Below are positions 19,462 to 28,361 of a stretch of 64,000 nt of DNA, in pieces. Source of the stretch: Collimonas pratensis (lineage in GTDB: Bacteria > Pseudomonadota > Gammaproteobacteria > Burkholderiales > Burkholderiaceae_D); assembly GCF_001584185.1 (NCBI RefSeq), contig NZ_CP013234.1, positions 1 to 64,000 on the forward strand, written 5' to 3'. A program made the position numbers and the translations under genes. Under the pieces are notes generated by a model. It ran no database searches. It was not told the DNA's origin and worked only from the letters and a program-made list of their open reading frames with translations. How positions within the stretch are numbered: position 1 is the stretch's first letter; every line of letters starts with the position of its first letter.

Positions 19462-20523
19462 TTAACCTGCCAAGCCGGACACTGGCTTTGGCGAAACGGA
19501 TTGGGTTTCTTTGGCAGCGTCCAGTAAATGATCTTCGTTACCGTCCCAGTATGGCAGTTTAGCCGGAGGCAGCGGCAACACTTTTTCGAGATCGGGAAAA
19601 CGCAAATCGGGATTGTCGCCTATTGCTTTACCAAACACTTTGTAGCGGCGTTCGCGATCATGATCAACAAACGGTGCGGCGTAGCCCAATGGGCCGCTTT
19701 CAAAAGCAATTTCAAGATAATCAGCGCTATCTTGATTACCTAATTTCACGCCATCTTGGTAATAAGATAAAGCACGAATATTGTCTGCGCTAGTCTTTCG
19801 GACTTTGTATTCCAAGCCCAATTCATAAGCAGCTTGTCCATCACCTTGTGCCAAGGCACATTCCAGCATCTGCAATCCAATTTTCTTATTAGCCCAAAAG
19901 CCTTCTTTGGGGCTGTCGTACGAAGCAAGCAATTGGGTACCTAAGCGTGTCTGTGCGCCTGGTGCTCCCATTTCGGCGGCTTTTTGCCAAAAGGCATAGG
20001 CAGCAGTGGCATCCGGCTTCAGGCCGCCTACCCCTTGCATATGATAACTACCCATGTTGTCCCATGCTTGGGGTACGCCCCAAGCCATCGCTTCTTCTGT
20101 CAGTTGTAATGCTTTTTCGGAGTCTTGGGGCACCCCCTTACCACGCAAGTACAATCCCGCGAGATTATTCTGGGCTTTCCAGTGCTTGCGCTGTGCCGCT
20201 TTAGCCCAAAGAACTGCAGCAGTTTTGTAATCTTTGTCTTCCTCGTATTTATCTTCGCTAGTCAAGGCCATGCCTTGTTCAAACCACCGATCAGCTTCTG
20301 GATCAATTGGAGGAACAACAGCAGCTTGCTGGATACAGATGAAAGCAGCACGATGTGGCTGGAACAATGGTAAAGAGGTATAGCGCAGTTTGCTGGATGT
20401 AATATGACGATTCTCGTAGAAAAATTGGGTGACGATGACTAGCAAGACTGCAGCAAACAACAACAGGCCGAAGCGTACGTACTTTGGCTTGTGGGAGAGA
20501 GAATATAGGAATTTTCTCTTCAT
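19462..20523 (-). CDS. Sel1-repeat membrane-anchored protein, T6SS immunity-like (copy 2)
   Basis: This 353-residue protein has one N-terminal membrane anchor (YVRFGLLLFAAVLLVIVTQFF), a periplasmic Sel1-repeat domain (WKAQNNLAGLYLRGKGVP, PQAWDNMGSYHMQGVGG, PGAQTRLGTQLLASYD), and the C-terminal block FPDLEKVLPLPPAKLPYWDGNEDHLLDAA. It is the same length as copy 1 and nearly identical over long stretches, pointing to recent duplication. A periplasmic location fits protection from an incoming phospholipase. The effector match is inferred from position. Confidence 0.88.
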   Translation of the reverse strand: MKRKFLYSLSHKPKYVRFGLLLFAAVLLVIVTQFFYENRHITSSKLRYTSLPLFQPHRAAFICIQQAAVVPPIDPEADRWFEQGMALTSEDKYEEDKDYKTAAVLWAKAAQRKHWKAQNNLAGLYLRGKGVPQDSEKALQLTEEAMAWGVPQAWDNMGSYHMQGVGGLKPDATAAYAFWQKAAEMGAPGAQTRLGTQLLASYDSPKEGFWANKKIGLQMLECALAQGDGQAAYELGLEYKVRKTSADNIRALSYYQDGVKLGNQDSADYLEIAFESGPLGYAAPFVDHDRERRYKVFGKAIGDNPDLRFPDLEKVLPLPPAKLPYWDGNEDHLLDAAKETQSVSPKPVSGLAG

Positions 20524-20608
20524 CGGGGCATTAGCCGGGTACCATAATTGGTATCGTCAAACGACAAAATAAAACTGTTTCGCTCGGCAGCTTGCGATCA
20601 TCATCAAA

Positions 20609-21670
20609 CTATTTTGCTATGCCAGGCGCTGGTTCTGGCGAAACTGGGTGGACTTCTCCCGCAGCCTCCAGCAAATGATTTTCTTCGCCGTCCCAATACG
20701 GTAATTTGGCAGGAGGTAACGGCAATACCTTGTCCAAATTCGGGAAACGCAGATCGGGATTGTCACGCAATGCTTTCCCGAATACTTGGTAGCGGCGTTC
20801 GCGATCATGGTCAACGAATGGCGCCGCATAATTTAACGGCCCGCTTTCAAAGGCGATTTCGAGCGCATCTGCGGAGTCCTGGTCTCCAAATTTCACTCCG
20901 TCTTGATAGTAGGCTAGAGCGCGAAGTTTGCCTTCGCTAGTTTTCTGCCGTTCATATTCCAAGCCAAGTTTTCTCGCTGCTGCGCCCTGACCTTGAGACA
21001 GCGCACATTCAAGCATTTGCAGACCAATTTTTTTATTGGCCCAAAAGCCATTTTTTGGACTGTCGTACGAGGCTAGCAATTGCCCACCTAAAAGGGTCTG
21101 CGCTCCTGGCGCTCCCATATCGGCAGCCTTTTGCCAAAAAGCGTACGCGACAGTGGCATCCGGCTTCAGACCACCTACACCTTGCATGTGATAGCTACCC
21201 ATGTTGTCCCATGCTTGGGGTACACCCCAAGCCATTGCTTCTTCTGTCAGTTGCAATGCTTTTTCTACATCTAGGGGAACGCCTTTACCACGTAAATACA
21301 AACCAGCGAGATTGTTCTGTGCTTTCCAGTGCTTTCTCTGCGCCGCTTTCGTCCAAAGGGCAGCAGCAGTTTTATAGTCCTTGTCTTCTTCATACTTATC
21401 TTCACTGGTCACCGCCATACCCTTTTCAAACCATAAATCTGCCTCTGGATCGATTGGGGGAACTACGGCTGCTTGCTGAATACAAGTAAATTCGGTGCGA
21501 TGAGGATTGAACAAAGGTAGCTGGCTATAACGTAATTGACTGGACATGATATGGCGATGTTCGTATGTAAATTGGACGATACCTAACAACAGGCAGACGG
21601 CAAGTAATGGCAAACCGAAACGTATATACCAAGGCTTGCGGGAAAACGAACGTAGAAAATTTTTCTCCAT
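20609..21670 (-). CDS. Sel1-repeat membrane-anchored protein, T6SS immunity-like (copy 1)
   Basis: This 353-residue protein has an N-terminal anchor (YIRFGLPLLAVCLLLGIVQF) and then the same Sel1-repeat architecture as copy 2, sharing long identical runs such as EADLWFEKGMAVTSEDKYEEDKDYKTAA-type segments with scattered changes. Its ATG overlaps the stop of the phospholipase gene by one base (TAATG), so it is translationally coupled to the toxin. That arrangement makes it the best candidate for the cognate immunity protein. Confidence 0.9.
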   Translation of the reverse strand: MEKNFLRSFSRKPWYIRFGLPLLAVCLLLGIVQFTYEHRHIMSSQLRYSQLPLFNPHRTEFTCIQQAAVVPPIDPEADLWFEKGMAVTSEDKYEEDKDYKTAAALWTKAAQRKHWKAQNNLAGLYLRGKGVPLDVEKALQLTEEAMAWGVPQAWDNMGSYHMQGVGGLKPDATVAYAFWQKAADMGAPGAQTLLGGQLLASYDSPKNGFWANKKIGLQMLECALSQGQGAAARKLGLEYERQKTSEGKLRALAYYQDGVKFGDQDSADALEIAFESGPLNYAAPFVDHDRERRYQVFGKALRDNPDLRFPNLDKVLPLPPAKLPYWDGEENHLLEAAGEVHPVSPEPAPGIAK

Positions 21671-23565
21671 TAACGAACCCGCATGGCGCTGCCACCTGTG
21701 TCCCTGAACGGTACGATAAAGCTACCATCTTCGAAAGCTTCACTATTGCTCTGGCCACCATAATTTTTATCCATACGATCTTTCCATTTTTTATGCGTTT
21801 GCGCAATTTCATTACGCGAACCGCCGCCACCACTTAGATCACCACCAGCAAGATTACCCCAAACGCGCGCACGAGCATTGCTGGTAAAACCGGGATCTTC
21901 GGTAATTAGATTTAACTCACTATCCCCTGCCATCGAACGGGGGCTTAGATTGGCGCTGCCCAAGGTGGTGAAAGTATCATCGATCAGCATTAGTTTGCTA
22001 TGGATATAAATTTCACGATAACGCTCTTCTGAGCTCTTGCTTTTACTGGCGCCATTGTCATCGAAGCTTTGCAGCATGGCGACCAACACCTCTATGCCAA
22101 GCTGCTGGAGTTCTCTGCGGATCGCCTTGATGTCCGATAGGTGCTGGTTATCCACAATATCTCGTGGGCCAGGATTAGGTATCGTTCCTACATCGCCGTC
22201 GTAGTAATCTCTACTCGGTGGCGGAGTGTTAATTACTTTGGTAGCCTGTTCTGCCCCCGCTTGATAAGTCGGAAACTGATCTCCCGCCCCGAGTTCGGCA
22301 ACAGTGGAGTAGGTACGCGGAACCATGCCGCGGTCTTCTGGATTCGGGATGACGATAAATACATACAAAGCCGGAATGTCTTTTTTTACGACTTTGCCAT
22401 TCAGGTAACCTGTCTGGTTGGCCTTGCGAATCTGCTTGATTCCCTGCGCCCACTCAGGCAGGAAGAAATACTGGTTCTCCGCGTAGATGTATTGGATCGC
22501 ATTGGAGAGCGCCAGCTGGTAGCTTTCCCAGATGGTGGCGTCTTGTTCTTGCGGTTGAGTGCGCACGATCTGGCAGCGGTGTCCGGCTGTGCAGGAACTG
22601 CTTAAGCTGCCTGCGCTGACCTTTGCGCGGGAGCCTAGTAAAGCTCCATTCAGCAATGGTTTGCCCAGTTCTGTTTTTACGTTATCCCATGCCTTGGAAA
22701 AATTCTGGTTCAGACTATAGAGGGCTTCGCCCTGAACGCGTATTGCGTAATCGCGATACGGTTTGCGGATGACGCTGCCGGCCCGGTCTTGCAGATAGTC
22801 GGCCTCGCGGCAATGGTCGTTGAAAATATGGGAAGAGCTATCCCAGTAGTCGGTAATCGAATTGAGCCCCATGACATAGCCGACGGCGCGGCTTGGATCG
22901 GGATGCTCATAGTCGATCAGTACCGGCTTCTGGTGGTGGGTCGCCACTTGCTCTGTCAATAATTTTTCAAGCAAGGTGGAAGACATGTCGGGGAAGTTTT
23001 TCGCCAGGCTATGCCGGGCATCGCTCGATGGCACTGAACGCGTGCGTACTTCAATATTCGGATACTCGCCGTATTGGATGCCTTTCCACCAGGCGATGCA
23101 ATGATCCAGCCGTTGCTTTTCAATGCCATCCGGCGTGTGCCAGAGGCTTGGACTGATGTAGCCAATCATGTTTCCTTGCTTCGCTGAACCGACAAGGTCT
23201 TTCCAGATCAGTAGGCGTATTTTGACACCCTGCTTGCTCTTGCGAGCCAGAAGATCGCCAAAGGTCTCGCCGCGCTGGCCCCATTTGCCGGGCTTGCGCA
23301 CCAGCTCCATGGCCGGATCGAAACCCCAGCACACGAGATCGACGCTATGACTGGCTTTATCAATATCGCTGGCAATGCTGCCGAATCCTTCCTTGCCGCA
23401 CATGAAAAACTGCAAGGCATTGTTGTTGTGGATCGGATGGGTATCGCTACGGTTTTCCAAGAACCATTGCATCGATCCTTGCGGCGCACGCTGGTCGGTA
23501 CTGGCCGGAATGTGTTCGTCCCTGCGAATGGATTTGAGATTTTTTTGAATGTCGTAACTCATCAT
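21670..23565 (-). CDS. Phospholipase D effector of the T6SS (Tle5-like)
   Basis: This 631-residue protein carries two HxKxxxxD motifs. The first is HQKPVLIDYEHPDPSRAVGYVMG near residue 216, the second IHSKLMLIDDTFTTLGSANLSPRSMAGDSELN near 532, where HxK, Asp and the GSANLSPRS tail are all intact. The N-terminal region (NNALQFFMCGKEGFGSIASDIDKASHSVDLVCWGFDP) fits the Tle5/PldA/PldB class, which hydrolyse phosphatidylethanolamine of rival cells. There is no signal peptide, as expected for VgrG-delivered cargo. The gene overlaps vgrG by four bases upstream and the Sel1 gene by one base downstream. Confidence 0.93.
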   Translation of the reverse strand: MMSYDIQKNLKSIRRDEHIPASTDQRAPQGSMQWFLENRSDTHPIHNNNALQFFMCGKEGFGSIASDIDKASHSVDLVCWGFDPAMELVRKPGKWGQRGETFGDLLARKSKQGVKIRLLIWKDLVGSAKQGNMIGYISPSLWHTPDGIEKQRLDHCIAWWKGIQYGEYPNIEVRTRSVPSSDARHSLAKNFPDMSSTLLEKLLTEQVATHHQKPVLIDYEHPDPSRAVGYVMGLNSITDYWDSSSHIFNDHCREADYLQDRAGSVIRKPYRDYAIRVQGEALYSLNQNFSKAWDNVKTELGKPLLNGALLGSRAKVSAGSLSSSCTAGHRCQIVRTQPQEQDATIWESYQLALSNAIQYIYAENQYFFLPEWAQGIKQIRKANQTGYLNGKVVKKDIPALYVFIVIPNPEDRGMVPRTYSTVAELGAGDQFPTYQAGAEQATKVINTPPPSRDYYDGDVGTIPNPGPRDIVDNQHLSDIKAIRRELQQLGIEVLVAMLQSFDDNGASKSKSSEERYREIYIHSKLMLIDDTFTTLGSANLSPRSMAGDSELNLITEDPGFTSNARARVWGNLAGGDLSGGGGSRNEIAQTHKKWKDRMDKNYGGQSNSEAFEDGSFIVPFRDTGGSAMRVR

Positions 23566-26375
23566 GCTTCTCCATCTTGATCGCCAGCCTGGGCGCCGCG
23601 GCGGGCTTGATCTGATCTGCCCTTGTCGCCCAGACCGTCGGTGCGTAGGCCTTTATACGCAAGTTCTTGATCTTTTTTGACCTTGTCTGCGCTATCGAAT
23701 TGTTCCAGGGTCGGCACCTTGAACACGCTGCCGTTCGGCAGCTTGACGTCGTACTTGTCACCTGGCTTGATGTCCTTGATGTTCACACGTCCCCATGCAT
23801 CGGCTACATTTTTTTCCACCTCTGCACCATTCTTGTAGAGGGTGTATGGATGGTTGGCATACATCGAGGTGGCGGACGCCGGCACGTGCGACAAGCTGAA
23901 CACCATATTGTCCTTTAACGGTGGTGGCGGCTCGGGTAATTTCGGTAACGGCTTATTGGCTGGTCCCGGCAGGCTGTGCGTGGCGGCATGAGCGACAAAA
24001 CTGCCGTTCGTCCCGTGTTCGATTCCTGCTGCATTGTATTTGACGTAGCTGCCGCCGCCATTGATCACCACTTCTTGCTTGGCGATGATGCTGATGCGAT
24101 TGGCGGTGTGGGTGATGTTCAGCTTGGCCAGCATGTTGATGCTGTCCTTCAGGGCCTGCATGTCAATGTCGCCCTCTCCTGAAACCATCTTCATGCCGGC
24201 TTTTTGCACGAACAGCCTGAAGGTTCGGCGAATGCTGGCGAACAGGCTGTCGCCACTGGCGATGGACAAGCTCTTGCCGGTCGTGATGGCAGTGTTCTGA
24301 GTGCTGGCGACATGGGTGCTGCCGCTGGTGGTGGTCTCAATACCTGCAGGACTGGCCAGCACGAGGTGAGGTTGCGACAGTTCAGGGAAGCTGCCCTCTT
24401 CACCGGTGCCCTGCCCCTTGATTGCATCATTTTGCGCCTTGATCGCTTGTGCGACATCGCTTTGTTGCCCCTGTTTCTCCTGCGCCCCAGCCTGCTGCGC
24501 GGCATCGGCCAGCGACTCATGCTGGTCACGCGCCGCAGTCAACCGGCTGACCGTCTCCCCCATATCCTTGATGTGCGAAGCAGCGTTGTTTCTGGCCTCG
24601 GTGGTGATCAGCATCCCCTTGGCCGACCGCGCCACGCCATGGCCGTCAGTCCGGAGTTCCCAGCCCTCGCCCCGTGCATCCTTACGCCCTGCATTGTCTT
24701 CGATCCGCGTAATGCTGCCCAGGCTCAACTGGCTGTGCTGATGATCGCTTTTGAGCTGCGCCTGGATCTTGCCGTTGGTGTCGTCCAGGATCAGGTGATT
24801 GCTTCTGCCGCCTGCCTGGTTGCCGCCGTTGGGCGTCAGTTCCCGGCTTCTAAAACCCATCAGCGATTGCTGGGTCGCCAGCTTCCATGGCGGCATGTTG
24901 CGCTGGTTGTAGACACTGCCAGTGACGATGGGACGGTCGGGGTTGCCATCGAGCCATTGCACCAGGCATTCCGAACCCACCCGCGGGATGGATTTGGCTC
25001 CCAGTTCTCCGCCGGCCCAGGAACTGGCGACACGCACCCAGGCCGAGCTGCGTTCGTCGTTGTTGCCGATGCGGTCCCAGTGGAACTGGACGCGGATGCG
25101 GCCGTACTCGTCGGTATGAACGCTGCCCTGGCCGGAAGGACCGACCACCGTGACGGTTTGTGGAGACAGGATCTTGGTGTTGACGCTATGGTAATTGCGG
25201 CCGGGACGCCAGGGGATGGTCTTGCGCAGGCAAGTCAGTTCATTGCGGTACTCGGCCTTTTGATCCGCCTGCTGCAGGTAATTGTTGCTGGCGATGTGGT
25301 GCACTGAGATGATCAGGAATTCATTCTTGCCGGCGTCTTCGTGGCTGGCGAACGGGCTGGATGAGAAATGGCCGGTGAGGCGGTACCAGCGTCCAGGCAA
25401 GACATAGCGGTTATTCCCCGCGGCTTCAAAGTGTTTACCGGCTGCTTCGTTCTCTTCCATGCGCAGGCGCGACAGCTTATCGGCATCCTGGGCACCTTTT
25501 ACGCCATAAGCGCCGGTATATTCATAGGATTCGACATCCTGCACATTGCCCTGCTTGTTCAGGGTCGGCACGCCGGCATTGATCGGCACCGGGCTCTTGA
25601 AATTGAAACCGGAGAGTGACACTGAACCGGGAACGATCTGCCGTACCGGGGAGAATTCGCCAATGCCGTCTTCTTCAAACGCGCCGCCATGGCGCTGGAA
25701 GCGGATTTCTTCTCCGCCGTCGATGGCCGCAGCCTGGGTCGAGTCATCGGTGATGACGAGTTTATGGCCCTTGTCAGTATGTTCGTAGTAGTACAACAGG
25801 CCGGCCGCTTCCAGGCGACGGTGGACGTAGTTATGGTCGCTCTCATCGAACTGGATGGCGTCGGTCATGATCGGATCAGTGCCGCCGACACGATAATCCC
25901 AGTCCGGCAAGGTGCCGTAATCGGCGCAGATGCTGTCGATCTGTTCGCGCAGGGTCTTGCCGTGGAAGATGTAGTTATCCTTGCGCAGGCGCAGGTATTG
26001 GGTCCAGGGGCCCAGCTTGGCTTGATAGAAGACGATATTGCCGTCGGTGCGGAGCAGGCGGAATTCGAAGCAGTAGCCGGTGAAGTAGCGCAGGCTGCCA
26101 TCGGCTCTCACCAGTTCTACGCAGAACAGCTTGCCTTGCAGATCCTTCAGGGCTAGTTCGGCATCATCCGATAATAATTCCACGGTGTAGTCGAAATCGC
26201 GCGACAGGCTTTCGACGGCATCGAGCTTGTTGACCAGCAGCTGGGCCTGCGGACCGTCGTCGTGCGGGAAGGACAGCCGAAGAATACGATTGTTCTGCCG
26301 GCCCTGGATCAAGGCGGACAGGGATTGCAGCAAGCTACTCATGCGGGGCCCCGGGAATTGAACTGCCAACAACAA
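23562..26375 (-). CDS. vgrG: Type VI secretion system tip protein VgrG
   Basis: This 937-residue protein has the Rhs/VgrG core (LSFPHDDGPQAQLLVNKLDAVESLSRDFDYTVELLSDD at residues 30-67), the gp5 OB-fold with GSVHTDEYGRIRVQFHWDR around 420, and WVRVASSWAGGELGAKSIPRVGSECLVQWLDGNPDRPIVTGSVYN around 450-495. A DUF2345 extension spans about residues 540-770. The last 140 residues add a Pro-rich linker and a transthyretin-like beta-domain (VFSLSHVPASATSMYANHPYTLYKNGAEVEKNVADAWGRVNIKDI). Such domains dock Tle-type phospholipases in other VgrG proteins, which fits the downstream effector. No T6SS core genes are in the window. Confidence 0.96.
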   Translation of the reverse strand: MLLAVQFPGPRMSSLLQSLSALIQGRQNNRILRLSFPHDDGPQAQLLVNKLDAVESLSRDFDYTVELLSDDAELALKDLQGKLFCVELVRADGSLRYFTGYCFEFRLLRTDGNIVFYQAKLGPWTQYLRLRKDNYIFHGKTLREQIDSICADYGTLPDWDYRVGGTDPIMTDAIQFDESDHNYVHRRLEAAGLLYYYEHTDKGHKLVITDDSTQAAAIDGGEEIRFQRHGGAFEEDGIGEFSPVRQIVPGSVSLSGFNFKSPVPINAGVPTLNKQGNVQDVESYEYTGAYGVKGAQDADKLSRLRMEENEAAGKHFEAAGNNRYVLPGRWYRLTGHFSSSPFASHEDAGKNEFLIISVHHIASNNYLQQADQKAEYRNELTCLRKTIPWRPGRNYHSVNTKILSPQTVTVVGPSGQGSVHTDEYGRIRVQFHWDRIGNNDERSSAWVRVASSWAGGELGAKSIPRVGSECLVQWLDGNPDRPIVTGSVYNQRNMPPWKLATQQSLMGFRSRELTPNGGNQAGGRSNHLILDDTNGKIQAQLKSDHQHSQLSLGSITRIEDNAGRKDARGEGWELRTDGHGVARSAKGMLITTEARNNAASHIKDMGETVSRLTAARDQHESLADAAQQAGAQEKQGQQSDVAQAIKAQNDAIKGQGTGEEGSFPELSQPHLVLASPAGIETTTSGSTHVASTQNTAITTGKSLSIASGDSLFASIRRTFRLFVQKAGMKMVSGEGDIDMQALKDSINMLAKLNITHTANRISIIAKQEVVINGGGSYVKYNAAGIEHGTNGSFVAHAATHSLPGPANKPLPKLPEPPPPLKDNMVFSLSHVPASATSMYANHPYTLYKNGAEVEKNVADAWGRVNIKDIKPGDKYDVKLPNGSVFKVPTLEQFDSADKVKKDQELAYKGLRTDGLGDKGRSDQARRGAQAGDQDGEA

Positions 26376-26894
26376 AATATTATTCTAACAATATTCTGTG
26401 TCGAGATGCTAATTGATAAAAATCACATTCAATCATACTCGCTGGCGGCTTTAATTGCCAAAAAGAAATATCTGTAATGGGCGAATTTTACGAGAATTGA
26501 CAATGTTGTTGGGCTTTGGAGACGTCTACCTGCCATCTACGTCTGATGTTGGCCGCTTATCGATGCCGGATAGGGAGGCCATGGCTCAGGCATGGCGACA
26601 TGCTTGTCTGTCATTGGTTTTTTTTGAGTGTTCCGATCGGTTTTTTGACGGTTTTTGCTGCGCAAATTTTGCCCTCGCCGCCGCACTTCGGCAGCGATGC
26701 AAGCTGTTCCTCTCGCTGCAAGCAAGGCCGGAATGTTGGATAAATGTGTCTATGAATCCTCTAGAGATTCATTTTTACAATCGGACATTTGTTGCATATG
26801 ATGGGGCGGCAAGGGCTATAGGCGGGACATGCGGGGTGGCCGGTCAAGCGGAATTCTCCCTAATACATATAAAAATAACCATCAAAGGCAGACA
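26376..26894. other. Intergenic region between vgrG and the aldehyde dehydrogenase
   Basis: These 519 bases hold the divergent promoters of vgrG and the aldehyde dehydrogenase. The part nearest vgrG is AT-rich. One short open frame (26455-26898) has no recognisable motif and an atypical composition, so I do not call it a gene. I see no other feature. Confidence 0.5.
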
Positions 26895-28337
26895 ATGAAC
26901 ACCTTCGTGAATGAAGTCGGCACCGAGCTCGACCAGGTCAAGAGCGAGATCCTGCGCGTATTCGACCGCCAGCGCGCCACCGCGCTGCGCCTGCGGCAAT
27001 CCGGCAAGGCCGAACGCATCGCCAAGATCCGCAAGCTGAAAGCAGCGGTGCTGGCCAATCGCGAGGCGATCATCGCCGCCGGTTTTGCCGATTTCGGCAA
27101 ACCTGCCGCCGAGGTCGAGCTGACCGAAATCCTGCCGGTGATCGCCGAAGCCAACGACGCCATCCGCAAGCTGGGCAGCTGGATGAAGCCGAAGAAGGTG
27201 TGGCCGTCGCGGCTGTCGGTCGGCACCCAGGGCTATATGCAATACGAACCCAAAGGCCGGGTGCTGATCGTGGCGCCGTGGAACTATCCGGTCAACCTCA
27301 GCCTGGGGCCGCTGGTGTCGGCGCTGGCGGCCGGCAATGCGGTGATCGTCAAGCCTTCGGAAATGACGCCGCATGCTTCCGCCGTGATCGGCAAGATCCT
27401 GCGCGCCGTCTTCACGGAGGACGAGGTGGCGCTGTTCGAGGGCCCGGCGCCGGTGGCGCAGGCCCTGCTGGAACTGCCTTTCGATCACATCTTCTTTACC
27501 GGTTCGCCGGCAGTCGGCAAGATTGTGATGGCCGCTGCGGCCAAGCACCTGGCCAGCGTCACGTTGGAACTCGGCGGCAAGTCGCCGACCATCGTCGACG
27601 AAACGGCGGACCTGGCGATGGCCGCTCAGAATATCCTGTGGGCCAAGTTCACCAACAACGGCCAGACCTGCATCGCGCCCGATCACGTGTATGTGCATGC
27701 CAGCGTCAAAGACGCCTTCCTGCAGCATTGCATCGCCACCCTGGAAAATGCCTACGGCAAGGATGCGCAGCAGGCCGCCAGTCCGTTCCTGGCGCGCATC
27801 GTCAACGAGCGCCATGCGGAGCGCGTCAAGACTCTGCTGGACGATGCCAAGGCGCGTGGCGCGCGGGTGGTGACCGGCGGCCAGGTCGACGCCGGCCAGC
27901 GCTATATTGCGCCGACCCTGATCGACGGTATTCCGGACGATGCCAAGATCATGAGCGAAGAAATCTTCGGCCCGCTGCTGCCGATCATCGGCTTCACCGA
28001 TCTGGCGACGGTGATCGCGCGCATCAATGCCGATCCCAAGCCGCTGGCGCTGTACATGTGGAGCCGCAAGCAAGCCAATATCGACCAGGTGATGCAGCAG
28101 ACTACTTCCGGCGGCGCCTGCATCAACCATTGCGTGGTGCAGTTCCTGCACGGGAACCTGCCCTTCGGCGGCGTTAACAATTCCGGCATCGGCAGCGGCC
28201 ATGGCCACCACGGCTTCCTGGCGTTTTCTCACGAACGCGCGGTGGTGCGCGGCCGCATCATGCTGGCCAAGATGTTTTACCCGCCCTACACCGCCACCAC
28301 GCGCAAGCTGATTTCGCTGTTCATCAAGACGGTCTGA
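26895..28337 (+). CDS. Aldehyde dehydrogenase, coniferyl aldehyde dehydrogenase type
   Basis: This 480-residue NAD(P)-dependent dehydrogenase belongs to the group lacking the first 20-30 residues of large ALDHs. It has APWNYPVNLSLGPLVSALAAGNAVIVKPSE around residues 133-162, FTGSPAVGKIVM for the cofactor loop near 203, catalytic Glu in LELGGKSPTIVDE near 225, and catalytic Cys in NNGQTCIAPDHVYVH near 259. The VRGR and LFIKTV C-terminus recalls coniferyl and long-chain aldehyde dehydrogenases. The start at 26895 is preceded by AAAGG and removes a poor upstream leader. The substrate is inferred only from family resemblance. Confidence 0.88.
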   Translation: MNTFVNEVGTELDQVKSEILRVFDRQRATALRLRQSGKAERIAKIRKLKAAVLANREAIIAAGFADFGKPAAEVELTEILPVIAEANDAIRKLGSWMKPKKVWPSRLSVGTQGYMQYEPKGRVLIVAPWNYPVNLSLGPLVSALAAGNAVIVKPSEMTPHASAVIGKILRAVFTEDEVALFEGPAPVAQALLELPFDHIFFTGSPAVGKIVMAAAAKHLASVTLELGGKSPTIVDETADLAMAAQNILWAKFTNNGQTCIAPDHVYVHASVKDAFLQHCIATLENAYGKDAQQAASPFLARIVNERHAERVKTLLDDAKARGARVVTGGQVDAGQRYIAPTLIDGIPDDAKIMSEEIFGPLLPIIGFTDLATVIARINADPKPLALYMWSRKQANIDQVMQQTTSGGACINHCVVQFLHGNLPFGGVNNSGIGSGHGHHGFLAFSHERAVVRGRIMLAKMFYPPYTATTRKLISLFIKTV

Positions 28338-28361
28338 GCCGTCGCCCGCACCGCAACTTGC

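Noticed and set aside
24204..25307. Plus-strand frame of 367 codons inside vgrG
   Set aside because: Antisense to the VgrG OB-fold and DUF2345 regions, which are clearly coding.
26455..26898. 147-codon plus-strand frame upstream of the aldehyde dehydrogenase
   Set aside because: Overlaps the start of a strongly supported gene, has no recognisable domain and an atypical composition.
26844..28232. A 462-codon minus-strand frame over the aldehyde dehydrogenase
   Set aside because: Antisense to a well-supported enzyme; composition is typical of a shadow frame.
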